From the NCBI GenBank assembly GCA_022578605.1, contig MU394098.1, positions 186,001-250,000 of the forward strand: a stretch of DNA of 64,000 nucleotides, in the 5' to 3' direction. The stretch's first letter is position 1. Each line of letters starts with the position of its first letter. This document shows positions 10,338-22,487 of the stretch, piece by piece. The notes beneath the pieces were generated by a model. The model did not search any database and had not been told where the DNA came from. It was given only the letters and a program-made list of their open reading frames with translations. The position numbers and the translations under genes were made by a program. The stretch is from Camillea tinctor (Eukaryota; Ascomycota; Sordariomycetes; Xylariales; Xylariaceae).

Positions 10338-12736
10338 CTAATCATCATCGTCATTCTCCTCATCGCTCTCCTCCTCGGCATTCTCCAGCCACTCGACGAG
10401 CGCCTGGCACTTAGCCCGTACGCCCACCATAGCCTCCCCCCCTTCCTTCCCCCTGTCATCCTCCCACCAGCCCACGATACCCTCCTCCTCGACGATATCG
10501 AGGTCGTACATCTGCTGCAGCATCGCCGCGAGCAGGTTGCCCGCCTTATTCACGTCGAGCACCTTAGCGCTGCTCACGCATGCCTTGTGCACCGCGAGCG
10601 CGAACTCGACCTGCTCTGCCACCGTGTCGCCGCCTACGCCCACGTCCGCCACAAACTCGGCCGCGCCCTCACGCCCCGTGAGCGCCTGCTTAGCCGCTTT
10701 CACTGGTTCGAGGGCGTCTTCGCCATTCATCAGCTCGGCCCCGCGGCGCACAAAGGCGGTCGCCACGGCGCGCCGCATAGCCGCGTCGGATGCGTTGTTG
10801 GCGAGTCGCAGGGACGTGAACTCGAGCTTCTCTGCATCGAAATTGCCCGAGACACCGCGCAGGACTTCTAGGAGACCGTGGACGGCATCTGAGTGGAACG
10901 AGGAAAAGCTAGGATTTCGTGAGTCGTCTGAGCCGAAGGAGGAGAGTCGCGATCGAGGTGTCGGTTGGCTGGGCGTGAGGGACGCCGCGTCGGAATCGTC
11001 GTCGGACACGTAGTCGTCGTCCGCTAACGTAGAGACAGAGGAGCTACATATGTCGAACTCCTCCAGCGAGTAAATGAGCGATTTCTGTAGTCTCGAAGGA
11101 TCGTCGTCATCTGCTTCATCATCTTCGGGGTTTCGGAACACAGCCCCTTTCCCTTGTGCACCGACAATCTCGGGTTCTGTTGGAAGGGCCTGTTCATTGT
11201 GACCTAAGAGAGAGAGCCTCGTGGAAGCTTCGACTTCGACCTTGTCGTCTATCTTGACACCGAAAGATACCAGAGCACCTTGTTGAACCACCGCTCCCTT
11301 CCCAACAGCGCCCATATCCGCAATTATAGAGTGTTTTACAACAGCTCCGTCCTCAATAACAACATCGTCCCATAAATAGCTGTCTGTGATCTGGACGTTA
11401 CTGCCGATCTTGCAGTTCCGGCCAATGAAGCTATTGCGTATTATAGTGTTAGACTCAACGTGGGTATCACGTCCAAAAACGCAATCAGCCACCTCGCTGT
11501 CTTCGGCTATCAAGACCTCGTCTTCCTGGTAGACGTTCTCGTCTCGTAACTGGTATGTCTGCCCCTTAAGCAGATTGCAGTCCGGCGTGAAGGGGTACGT
11601 CCAGCCACGCAGCATATCCTTGCTGATGGCGTCGTACATCTGTAAGTTAGCGGCGCGCGCACTGTAACCCTGATCGACGATCTCGGTATGGATCATCTTG
11701 CCATTGAGCTCCCAGTCCTTCAGCACGCCGTACAAGAAGTTGGCTCTTGGGAGTTCGTAATCGAAACTCTCAGACCACAGAGCTAAGACATCGGGTGTAC
11801 AGATATCAATCTGGGCATCCACCAAATCCGTGCGCGCCTCGGCCTCGGCATTCTCTAGTACTGTCGGGTCCAGATCGACGTAGCGCTCGGTCTGGAAGGG
11901 GTGCATTTCCTCGTAATGGAGACATCGCTTCGTCTTAGGATCGACGACGAAGACGGGTGTTATAGCCTGGGCTTTCGTGTTGTGCTCGCCTTCTCCTGCC
12001 TCGCGTAGAACCATAGTCATGCAGGAATCACGGTTCTCTTCCCTGCGGGCTCTGTGCGCAGCCAGGGCGCCATCGAGGGGGATATTCGCCACCAGGTCAC
12101 CATGCACTAGCACAAAATCGCCTTCGATGATATTACGCTTGTCGAGATCGCGTAGGAAATCGCCTATGGAGCGGGCGTCGGCGACACGGATGAACTCGAG
12201 GGCGGAGAAGGGACAGGACCGGGCTATGGGAGACCATCGCGAGTCGTGGATGTAGCGTTCTATCTGCTCGTGGTGTGCGCCGCAGTATATGAAGACTTCT
12301 TGGACGCCATTCATGGCACTGATAGAAAGGGGCAAGGGGGGTGTGTAAGTATAAGTATAAGAGTAAATGTAGGTGTATGGGACGATGTCACTTACAGGAA
12401 CTCGAGGGTATACTCGATGATGGGGGTATTTGCGAGCGGGAGAAGACACTGTCGTCTAGGTCAACGAAGAAGAACCAAATACGATAGCTTTGGTGGCGTA
12501 CATACTCTGGGCTTCTCGAGCGAAAAGGGCTGGAATCTGGTCTGGAAGCTATCGGCGATGACCTTCAGAAGTCAGAAGTCAGAAACATAGCAGCTCTCAG
12601 ATCTCTTCTAGAGGTTCATGTTCAAGCTTACCACAGCTTGTAGGACATCTTCTCTTTTCTCCTCGCCACCAGATCTTCCAGACTTCTTGCCCTTGGCGCC
12701 AGCTCCACCTCCTCTTGCGCCTTTATTTTGGGACAT
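10338..12736 (-). CDS. gcd6: Translation initiation factor eIF2B epsilon subunit (GCD6)
   Basis: Exons complement(12632-12736), complement(12506-12562), complement(12396-12448) and complement(10338-12318) give 731 residues, the family's usual size. The three N-terminal introns fall within the first 71 residues. The joined start MSQNKGARGGG...VLQAVVIADSFQTRF, then LLPLANTPIIEYTLEFLAMNG, is the nucleotidyltransferase-like fold of eIF2B epsilon. It is followed by a left-handed beta-helix of hexapeptide repeats (VIEDGAVVKHSIIAD, IGRNCKIGSNV), an acidic linker and the C-terminal W2 domain ending in an acidic tail with WLENAEEESDEEN (AA boxes). Epsilon is the catalytic GDP-GTP exchange subunit for eIF2 in the cytoplasm and the target of eIF2-alpha phosphorylation control. 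Convergent with TRM10. Confidence 0.96.
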
Positions 12737-14401
12737 CGCGGTGATGGTCGTTGAAGGAATGAAGAATAATGATTGGGATTACATATAAAGGTCGTCTTGG
12801 TGTGTATGTTTTTTTTTTTTTTTTCTTCTTCTCTTCGTCTTCCCTCCTCGAAATATGCAAGAAAAGAAAATGAAGTTGTGACTCAAATCGATGAAATGGA
12901 AAATGGATGGATCCGATGGAGGGGCAGACAATGTGAAAATGGTCGGTACGTACCTAGACGATAAGCTACTATGGTGGGGGTTTTGATAAGAACGATAAAG
13001 GATAAGCTCGCTTGCTGCCGGGTATCAGGGTCGGATTATCATACATTTCCCTTCCAATGTGCCAAGCTGCTGTCAGATATCGACAGCTGACAATAGGTCT
13101 TGTCGCCAGTAGCTTGGCTACCAGCTGATTACATCATTTACTCCAGCTGGCATTTCATCTCATACCGAATGGCACTATATTTTACATTTTACAGTGGTGT
13201 AGTGTGATTGAAAGTTCAAAGTTAGATGTAATTTTCAACTCTTTTCTTTTCCTTTTTCTTTTCCCCCTCTTACACCAATAGACCGACTATGACCCATACT
13301 CAGCTCTCTTGTACCGCATGAACCGCTAACTTGTTTTCTCACCACCGAAAGGTCTAGCCCTGCGCCATCTTCACGATCTACATTGCCTATGTATATGTAT
13401 AGCATGTACACTACAAACTACATCGAGTCCTTAACTACCTGGTGTTTCGCTATCATCGTGGGCATATCCAAGCGCCGCCCATATGGTAGCAGTCTGTAGG
13501 TTATATAATGTAGATCAGTTACCTAGGTTAGACATTGCAGTGTATATCAATGTATATACCCAGATACCCTACGTATACACTTACGAATCAGTTAAGAACA
13601 CTAGGTTAACCTAGATGTCTTTGGCCTGGCCTACATTATCACTATAGGTATGCTGCTGCTGCTGCTACCCTGAGCTTCCATGAAGTGATCAGCAGCCAGC
13701 CAGCTAGTGGGTATAGCCTTTCTATCTAGTACTATACACTACATTACACTACACTCACTACCTACCACTTTACAACTTACACAATCAACTATAATACCTA
13801 CACACCTACCTACTCACTTACCTGCTTACCTACCTAGACGTAGTAGGTATCTACGCTACCTTCCGTCTAGATCAGCACTGAATATACCATAACAGTGACC
13901 GAGACCATACGACTAATCAGTCGATTTACACAGGCTCGACGGGTTAATTAAAGGCACGTCGCCCTGTGACAATCTGAGAAAGACGTGGGGTTGCCACCTT
14001 TCTGCATTTCCTAAAAAGGATTATATTGATTTATTGATTACTATTCAATATCACAATGGATAGGTATTATGAGAGTTGATCAGAGGAAATGAAACAACAA
14101 CAGCAGAAAAAAATAGATGAAAGCAAGCAGTGTAAATCACACCGCAAGATAGATTGGTAACCTAGATGATATGATAACCAGCCCGAGGATATATTTTTTT
14201 TCACCATGTCTAGTAGGTATGTACCAGGTAAGTTCGATACATTTACGGAGTCGTGCACGCATTTTGTATGAGAACATAAGCGGGTATCCAGACGGGTATT
14301 AGGTAGATGGGTTTGATTTATCCACATTACGCTATACTATTCAGCAATACTGACTTATACCAACCAGAGAGATAGATTGGTATAGTAGATTTTGTTCTGC
14401 T

Positions 14402-14421
14402 GTCTCTCTCTCTCTCTCTCT
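14402..14421 (+). repeat. (CT)n microsatellite
   Basis: Ten tandem CT units followed by T-rich sequence. Confidence 0.85.
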
Positions 14422-16956
14422 TTTCCATTTTATCTTTTTTTTAGTTAAACAAAATTTCCTTGAAGAAAGGAAAAGCAAAACGAAATGGGAAAAGGAAAAG
14501 AAAAAAAAATAAAAAAGAGGAAAATAAAACAGGCGACGGGGTCCTCGAAGGAGCGAACGCCCGGGATTGCCAAGCCCCTGCCGCGGGTTCTAGGCCCGGC
14601 GGCGCAGGGGGCGGTCTTCGCGCTCGGCAGGGGGTGTGGGTCCCCTGAGACGCTGCCGTGGTACGGACCGCGGTCTAGAGTCTGTTTTCTCACTCTCTTC
14701 GGTATCATGCATTGCTCGGCTTTTTTTCGTCTTGTTAGTTTTTCTTTTCTTTTTCTTCTTTTACTACTTCGCTATTTTGTATAAAATGGAAAGTCTAGAT
14801 GCTGATCACTTTCATCAGGGGATTTTTGTCTTCTTTTCTTTTTTTGCTCCTCTCGTCGTATTCTTTTCTTCTTTTCTATTACACAGTGATTCGCCTCTTT
14901 TTTTTTTTTCTCTCTTATACTACAATTCCTGTATAAGTAAGTAAACATTGGGTTATACATGTGTGTGTCAAGGTTACACAGTTACGGGCTTTCACTGCAT
15001 ATAACACCAGAGCGAGATCCGGTAGACATAATTCAGTCATCCGTACAACTAACACAGAGACACATAGGCTATTGGTAGTTGTAGTGTACGGGGTATAAGC
15101 AAGGAGAACGGAAAACCGGCTTTCTAGTGTGTGTAAGTAGTCTATACTACCTAGTTAGTCCGCTTGTTTGTTATACAATGCCAGATCCTTCACTTCTCAG
15201 TATACACTACATAGCAGTATGGTCTCTAGTGTATATCGACTTGGAAGCGGAAAATAAGCTCCCTTCCCATGTTAGGCCCTCCCTCAATGCGGAATAAGAC
15301 CTGATCAGTCAGTCAATCCGTCGGGTTATCAATCTGTCTACCTATATGTAGGTAACAAAGCCTTCATCAGCTCACTTCCGTGTAACCCGTACCATACTAA
15401 GTGATTACATGCTCTATTCACATGTATAATGCATGAGAATGAGTATATCCACCTTAGTAAAAATCAACTGCGGAATGGAATAATAGTGGGGTGACCGTTT
15501 TCTGACATACCTATTACCATTCGCCCAATAACTAGTATCAATGTAAATAGGTAGCTCAGAAGGACCACCCCTCCCCTTCCCTTCTCAGTATCCACTGAGG
15601 ATCAGCTAGGTAGTACCTAGTAGTGCCTTATTCGAAGTCTAGAATCTCTTCGCCTCGACAATCACTAAAAAACAAGGGAATAAGTTGCGAGGTCGAGGCC
15701 TCCACATGATATTCATTAATAAAGAGGGAAAAAAACAAACACCACTCTCCTCCTTTACATTCTGATTTATACAGAGAGGAACACAATGAATGTATAGGCC
15801 AGTACTTACCACCCTAACGTTTCTTCTCTTTAGAAAGGTGAAACAACGGAAACACGGAGGCCCCTTCGGTGTACCTCCCACCCTCGTCAGGTCTGACCGT
15901 TTAGGGGAGTAATCGCTATCGTACACTGGGTAGTAAAATCCGGGGGAGTGGATCGGTCTATTCCTTTTTTTGCTCCCTTGATCCTCCTTCCAACACAGCT
16001 TAATCCTCTCTACACTATAGCCCTAAAATCTTACGCAGTGTATGGGTTAACTCACCTAGGACCGGACCTAACTGATGAGCTAGGTAAGGTCAGGTAGGTC
16101 ATATCATGTTGGTAAGGTTGTAAGGTGGACTACCTAGGCATGTAACTAGGGATGAGATTTAGTGTAAGCAGGTAAGTATACACCTAGACGACGGCAAACT
16201 ACTAACCTAGGTTAGACTTTTGGATTCCGAACTACGTACTTAAGTAGCTAGTTTGCTACTCGGGTAGGTTTGTTGGTTTGTGGAAAATCCCTTATTTTAA
16301 GTTAATCTATCATTGATCGGAGTTTATCCGATTCATCACATCATTAAGTACATAGTAATTCTAAGAGAGAAAGCGAACAAGTTAGTAAAAACTGTAAAAG
16401 AAACAAAAAGAGGGAAAAAATATGAGACCAACATAATAGGGGAAGGAGGATTTAGGTAAGCCAGGGGTCCTACCGTTAAGAAGAGAGAAACTACACAAAG
16501 TAAAATATAAGAGCGAGAGAAAAAAAGATTATTCCCGCGCTTGTAGTGTTAAGTACCTAACCTAGTGTGCTCTACTTTACATACATTACACACACATAAT
16601 AGCGTTTCTTCGAAAAGAAGCCTAGAACGTGACAGAACCTCTATTATCGGGTCGGGATTAGGGGAGAGAGGACGATCTTCTCACCACCACTATCACTAAC
16701 TACTACCCTCCCCTCTTTTTCTTCGTGTCCTTGATTTAGAGGGAAAAAAACAAGAGGGTTTGCTGCTTACTGTTTACTCATTAACATAAAACCGGGAATA
16801 TGGACACGCGAAGGAAGCTTGGTGGCTGGCGTACGTCTTTGTATATGTATATGTATAGGTTAAATAAGTTGGTAGGAAGAGAGAGAGGGAGTGTGATATT
16901 TACTACACTACCATACTATAGGCGAAAAGTACCTTACATTATCTGACGAAGGGGAT

Positions 16957-17006
16957 GGGTATGTAGGTAGTTGTAGCCTAGTATGTACAACTACCTACCT
17001 ATACCC
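16957..17006. repeat. Long inverted repeat (hairpin)
   Basis: Left arm 16957-16975 (GGGTATGTAGGTAGTTGTA) pairs with 16986-17006. This gives 19 base pairs with a 2-nt bulge and a 10-nt loop. Read directly from the sequence; function unknown. Confidence 0.8.
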
Positions 17007-19937
17007 GCTACACTATATTCCGCTTATCCACCCACACATGTTGCCAGGTATGTACCTACCTACGTAATGTTAGTTCTCAACGGAGAATAAAGGAATGGCG
17101 GCGGTGATGTGATGTGATACTCCGCCCTCCCTCCCGTGCTTTAACATATCAGCCTATGTAGGTAGAGAGATAGGCACGTCTTCTTCTTCTCCTCCTCCCT
17201 GATATCATATCTAGGTACATCTATAATCTACAATAGCTTGATTCCTTTTTCTGTCTTCTATATATATCCCAGCAGACCGAGGTTCTTATACGTTGTACGT
17301 AAGGTTGTGTATACATGCAATGTATGTATGAAGCCTAAAAAGGATGTGAGTTGTACATACACTATATGTCATGTAACAGGGGAGGTGAGGAGTCAGAAGA
17401 GGACGCCAGAGAGAGAGAGAGGGGCGCGCGGTGCCCGAAGAATGGGGAATTCGGAATTGGCCCCTTGTTAAACTAACATACATACATTAGATGTACACTG
17501 CATATTTGGTAACGTACATACGTACATACATACATACCACATGTGCGCACGCATTGCGGCTCCTCGGCCGATCAATGTGACGAGATGTGATGTTTGTCCC
17601 TTGTTGCAGATAGATGAAGTGGCTTTTCTTTTCTTTTCTCTCTATATATACACCTTTACCTAATCAGTACCTTACTCATATATCTACCTATACATATATA
17701 CATCAGGGGAAGGGGGGTGAGGGGAGTGGGTGGTGGTGAGAGGTGGGAGGGGGGAGGGGAGGGGTGTGCGTGTTCCAGAACGTACTGAAAGGGAGCCCTT
17801 AGCCGTACTATAGGTAAGTTTGCCGATCCATATACAAAATATACATAGTGCTAACAACAATAATAAACTTATAAAGTTCTAGATGTAGGTCGATCACAGG
17901 AGGGGACAGAACCTGGTCAAACCAGACAAAACAGAAGTAGGTAGTGTAAATCGTACATTTGTAGTGTACATACATACTTATAAGTACCTTACCTACCTCC
18001 CCTACCCACACAAACCTACCTACCTTTTACCCTAGTGTACCTGGTCGGTTTGTATGTAACCATCTCTATATCATAGTTCTGCCCCCCACACACTACTCTT
18101 ACAAGCTTGAGACCTTGCTACGTCCTACCTCCTCCTACTTACTTATATATATATAACCTATATACCTACCTAGTTACCTATATATAAGTGGCGGAAGTCC
18201 GCACTGGGGGTGGAAGACGTCCGTATCTAAAATCCACTTTCCTCTTCCTTTCTTATCTCCGTCTCGTCTCGGGGAGGGTTTTACTTTCTCTCCCTTTTTC
18301 GATTTCTAAGCCTCGGCCTATAGGTTAACTCTCACTTTCTACTTCTACTTATTTCCCTCTCGCATTAATAATCTTATTCACACCCACCTCTTCATACCTG
18401 GGAGCTTCCTTACGGCGACATGACACTGTCTCAGATTCATCACTCAAGTTTATACCGGTACTGGCGTCGAGGGAGGAGGGAATATCCTGGTTAACGAAAC
18501 CATTCGACGACTTATTCTTTACCATATCAAACGGATCATCACATAACCCACCTCATCGATTGTATAACAGTCAAGATGGAAACGGTAGTAAAGAGAGGGG
18601 AGAAAAGCATTAAAAAGGAAGCTTCCTTCTGAGAAGGAAGCGAGAAGGATGAAAGACGCGACCCCATCCCACGAGCATCAAACCCAAGAAGCAACGAAGC
18701 GATCTCACCACCAGGACATTATATCACCAACCTCATTGCAGGGGCACCAATAATATCCTAAGGCGCCTGGTTGAGAGAAAAAAGAAAATAAGAAAGAAAA
18801 TGACTCGATTGAAAAAGGCCGGTCTCGACATATGATAAAAGAGATTATGAAATGCCTCCCTAGGTCTCCTTCCCCTTTCTCGCCAACACAAAATATATTC
18901 CTCCCTACCTCGTTAAGTATTCCCGCCGACGATGATAATCCGAACAAACGAACAAAGCGCCTCTATCCGAGATTCTTATCCTCATCGACCCATTGCCGGC
19001 TGCCTGTTGTCTGCATCTTCAACAGATGAAGACATACAAGAGCTTGCTCGATCTAGCTTTGATTTCCCTCAATGCTATCTTGTGAGTTGATATAATGGGA
19101 CCGAGCCAGAGAGGAGACCCTTCGAGTGAAGTTATTTTTTTCATTCAGAGCCAGCGATCTCATCTTTTCATGTTATCCCAACTCAACCTGCCTATTGGTA
19201 TGAAGCCTCTGCGACTTGTTTCATTTCATTCATTCATGGAAATTGAGATGTGCAAGAGAAGAAGAACGCATACATTATACCCTAGTTGGAAAAAAAAATA
19301 AGTTGGTTAACTACCGTTTCGATCGATCTCTTTATTGTTGATTGGAGGCTGCAGTTTTTTCTTCATTTTTTTTTCTTCATGGCCCCCATTCTTTTACAAT
19401 CCTGTAATTTTTTCTTTTTCTTTTTGATTTTTCCATCCCCTCCTCCGTGTTTCTATCGAGTTTGGTTCATTTCGCTTTTACGGGGGTTTCTTCTTTTTAA
19501 GAAAAGAGAGAAGGGGAAAACAGGCAAGGACATATTAGTTAGAGGGGTTAAGATACTCCCCTGTCCTAACCCGTTCTCTAACCAACACCACCTCCCTCCC
19601 ATCCCCCTTTCCTAGGAGTGCGCTCTAGTCATCTCTCGCAACGTATAGATACAAAAGTTTCAGCAATGGCCCTGGAAATATTCAAAAGGGTAAGGGTATT
19701 CGATGGTCCAATTCGAAGCTAATAGCCTACTCCAAGCGGGCGCACGCAGGATTCGAGATCGTAAACCAATCCGACAGAATTTGTTGTTTCGTACGCAGAA
19801 AAGGAAAAAAAGGATCGCGATATCGACTCGTTAACAAGATCCGATATAACCGCTATCGAAATAAGATAATCATCAAGAGATGCTATGTCTATATATACAG
19901 ACCGATAATTAAGGCGTCTGCGATCACAAATCGTTCA

Positions 19938-22487
19938 TTATTGGTTGTAGTTCCCCTGGGGTCCATATAACCGTTGGCGCTTCTCGGGTGGACCATCCTG
20001 GCGCTGCTGCATGCTATCGGGCATCCGTGGAGGCCCGCCCATCTGTTGCATCATGGCGTTGGCGTACTGAGGTTTTTGCGTGCCTCCGGGCGTTAGGACC
20101 ATCTGTGAGCCGCTACCGGCAGCGAGGTAGCCTCCTTGGTCCTGGGCCAGAGTCGGCGAAGCGTGAGGCAACTGACTGGGCGAGTGCCATGAACTGCTAG
20201 TTGCCGGCGATTGTATGGGAGTGGTGTCGAATTTGCCCACAGCGCCAGACGATGTTGCTGAGAGGGGACCTAGTTGTCCCATTCCCTGATTTGCATATGA
20301 TCCTGGCGTGGGCGGTTGGCCTAAACCTCCATTGGAATACATCTGGTCCATCATGGCCTCGGGCGGTGGGTTCCGTAGGTAATGAGCTAGGTATTTCTTA
20401 AGCTTGCCAATCATACCCTCCTTGGTAAATGGCTTGGCTAGAACATCTCGCATTCCTGAAGGCAAGTTAGTAAACAAAAGATGTTCTAACACGGTGTGAA
20501 ATCCATGCCGGTGCGTTCTACTTACCCCAGTGGAAGTACGATTCTAGGTCTTGCTGATTGATGTTGGATGTCATGGCAATAATGGGCACATTCGGTTGTA
20601 CCTCGCGGATCATAGCGGTAGCAGAAACACCATCGAGCTGAGGCATGATAATATCCATGAAGATCAGGTCATAGACGTGCTGTCTGGAGTTGACCTTATT
20701 CACGGCTTCGAGACCGTCGCGCTGCGTCAAATGTTAGCCCACCGAATATCTTTTCCCACTTATGTTGATAACTCGATCACGACATACCGCTACGTCCACG
20801 CCGCAATCATATTGAGAGAGGAATTTAGAGCCAATGCGAGAACACGTCCTGTCGTCTTCGACCAAGAGCACGATGGGCTTCTTGGCACCCCAAGGCGAAC
20901 CTCCTTGTTGTAGAGCACCGTTTGGAGGGGTGTGCGAGGGCATCGGCGGGCCATTGAAGTCGGAGCCCGAGGCTATGGCATTAGTTTCTTGGCCAGGACG
21001 GTTGTAAGGGATGTTAGGCATGTGTTCGGGAGCAAAAGGATCGATGCCTATGTTCTGGCCAACCGGGTATACAAGGTTTCGCACGTCGTTTAGAGGATCA
21101 TGCATGAACGGAGCGACGCCAGAACCACCAGGAGGGCCCATCATGGAGGAGCCAGCAGATTCGGGAGAGTTACCGGTTTGGTGAAAGGCGATGGACAGGC
21201 GGTTCAAGTCCCGATCCGCAACGTGCTCTACGGAAAGTCCATTTATGATGTCACGAGCGCGGCGCAACTCCAGAGGGGATTCGGAGCCGTCTGAGAGGAG
21301 GCCGGTGTTGCCGGAGCTGTATGAACTGGTGTGATTCGAGTTACGGTTTTCCCTCCTATCCTGCTCTACCTTGTTGAGATGGTTGATCAGCTCATTGTGC
21401 ACCTGGAACTGGGCGCGGATCAGCTTCTGAAGGTGCATGATCTCATCGACGAAGACCTTGTTCGCATTCAAGATATCGTAGTAGGAGTCCTGTAACTGCT
21501 GGACCTGCTGGGTTGTAGCGGCTAAAGTCTCTCCAAGCACGACGATTTGTTGGTTCTGGCCGAAGTGGTCTTCGGCATTCTGGGCTTTCCTTGGCGCAGG
21601 AGCTTTCCTCCGAATATTATCGAGATTATCTTTTCGGTCGGCGCGAAACTCGGGGTGCTTGAATTCCCATGCCTACATCGTGAACTAAGATTAGGTTGAT
21701 GTTCGGCTGGGTGATGGGATTATGTAGTGAGAGTACTAGGTAAGAAGGGGGGAAAAACAAAGGGGGAGGGGAGGGGAGAATGGGAGAAGGGAGAGACAAT
21801 ACCGATGCACCATATGGCGTATGCCCATTCTCTTCAGAGTGCCGAACTTTGTGAAAGTCATATTTGTTCAGCTGCCGTACAAAACTAGCAAAGTTGCTGT
21901 GTTTGAAGTGTTTCGGCAAGATAGTCTTAGTAAACTTCTCGTTCTATAGAGTCATCGAGTTGGTTAGCTTGCTACCTCTTAAACCTAATAATAAGAAGAA
22001 ATATAGTAGATATACAGACTGGCGTACCTCAAGGACGACGAAGCTGTCACCGTGATCACCCCATCTTACTACTTCGCTATAAGCCGGATCTTCCAGCATT
22101 CTACGTGAGACAAGAGCCGTCAGTACCTATAGACGGGGTGGTTTGGTGGTATGATGGTACGGTGATAATCGTAAACAGAGAGCAGAAGGATGATAAGTAA
22201 GGCAGAATGGTAATCTTACTTGTATAATTTACGGACCTGGTTCCGGAGGAGCGCTCATGGGTTAGCAAATTGCACATACATACACACACACATGCATCCA
22301 CCCGCGATAGACAACATGGTCTCGTCTCGGATGATTTATACACCAAAAAGAAGGAGAGTAAGAGGGGGAAAAAGAGAACTGAAAAACAAAACAAAACAAA
22401 AACAAAGTAATCGCACGACACACTTACAAAATCGCTCGAGTTATTGCCAGCGCCCTGCGCGGCAGCAGATATCTCGCCCTCGGTCAT
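19938..22487 (-). CDS. skn7: Response regulator transcription factor SKN7/PRR1 (HSF domain plus receiver)
   Basis: Seven exons: complement(22428-22487, 22220-22236, 22028-22100, 21803-21943, 20788-21672, 20526-20721, 19938-20455), 629 residues. The product has an HSF-type DNA-binding domain (about 20-115, with [24 protein letters not shown] and [18 protein letters not shown]) and a coiled coil (about 155-200, [20 protein letters not shown] onward). A linker leads to a receiver domain with LLVEDDRTC, phospho-acceptor D415 in FMDIIMP, the MTSN threonine and K465 in AKPF. The C-terminal tail is Gln/Gly/Pro-rich. Skn7 takes phosphate from the Ypd1-type relay downstream of hybrid histidine kinases and controls oxidative, osmotic and cell-wall stress genes in the nucleus. 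Exon 2 is a 17-nt microexon. All receiver residues are present. Very long upstream and downstream flanks. Confidence 0.96.

Larger units (their letters stand above)
12737..19937. other. 7.2-kb gene-poor region between GCD6 and SKN7
   Basis: No protein family recognised on either strand. Contents: a T-rich tract close to GCD6 (about 12809-12824), a (CTG)n tract near 13650-13668, a (CT)n tract at 14402-14421, a GC-rich island at 14531-14690, many CTAGGTA/TACCTAG words, a long hairpin at 16957-17006 and ACAT/TACG tetranucleotide tracts near 17515-17540. The last 1.3 kb is pyrimidine-rich and could be the 3' UTR or downstream flank of SKN7. Open frames are short, T-rich or start without ATG. Confidence 0.5.

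Noticed and set aside
10305..11013. Plus-strand frames of up to 188 residues over the GCD6 3' end
   Set aside because: Antisense shadows of the GCD6 coding region.
14445..14784. Possible gene in the GC island
   Set aside because: Frames run directly into T- or A-rich low-complexity sequence on both sides and show no domain.
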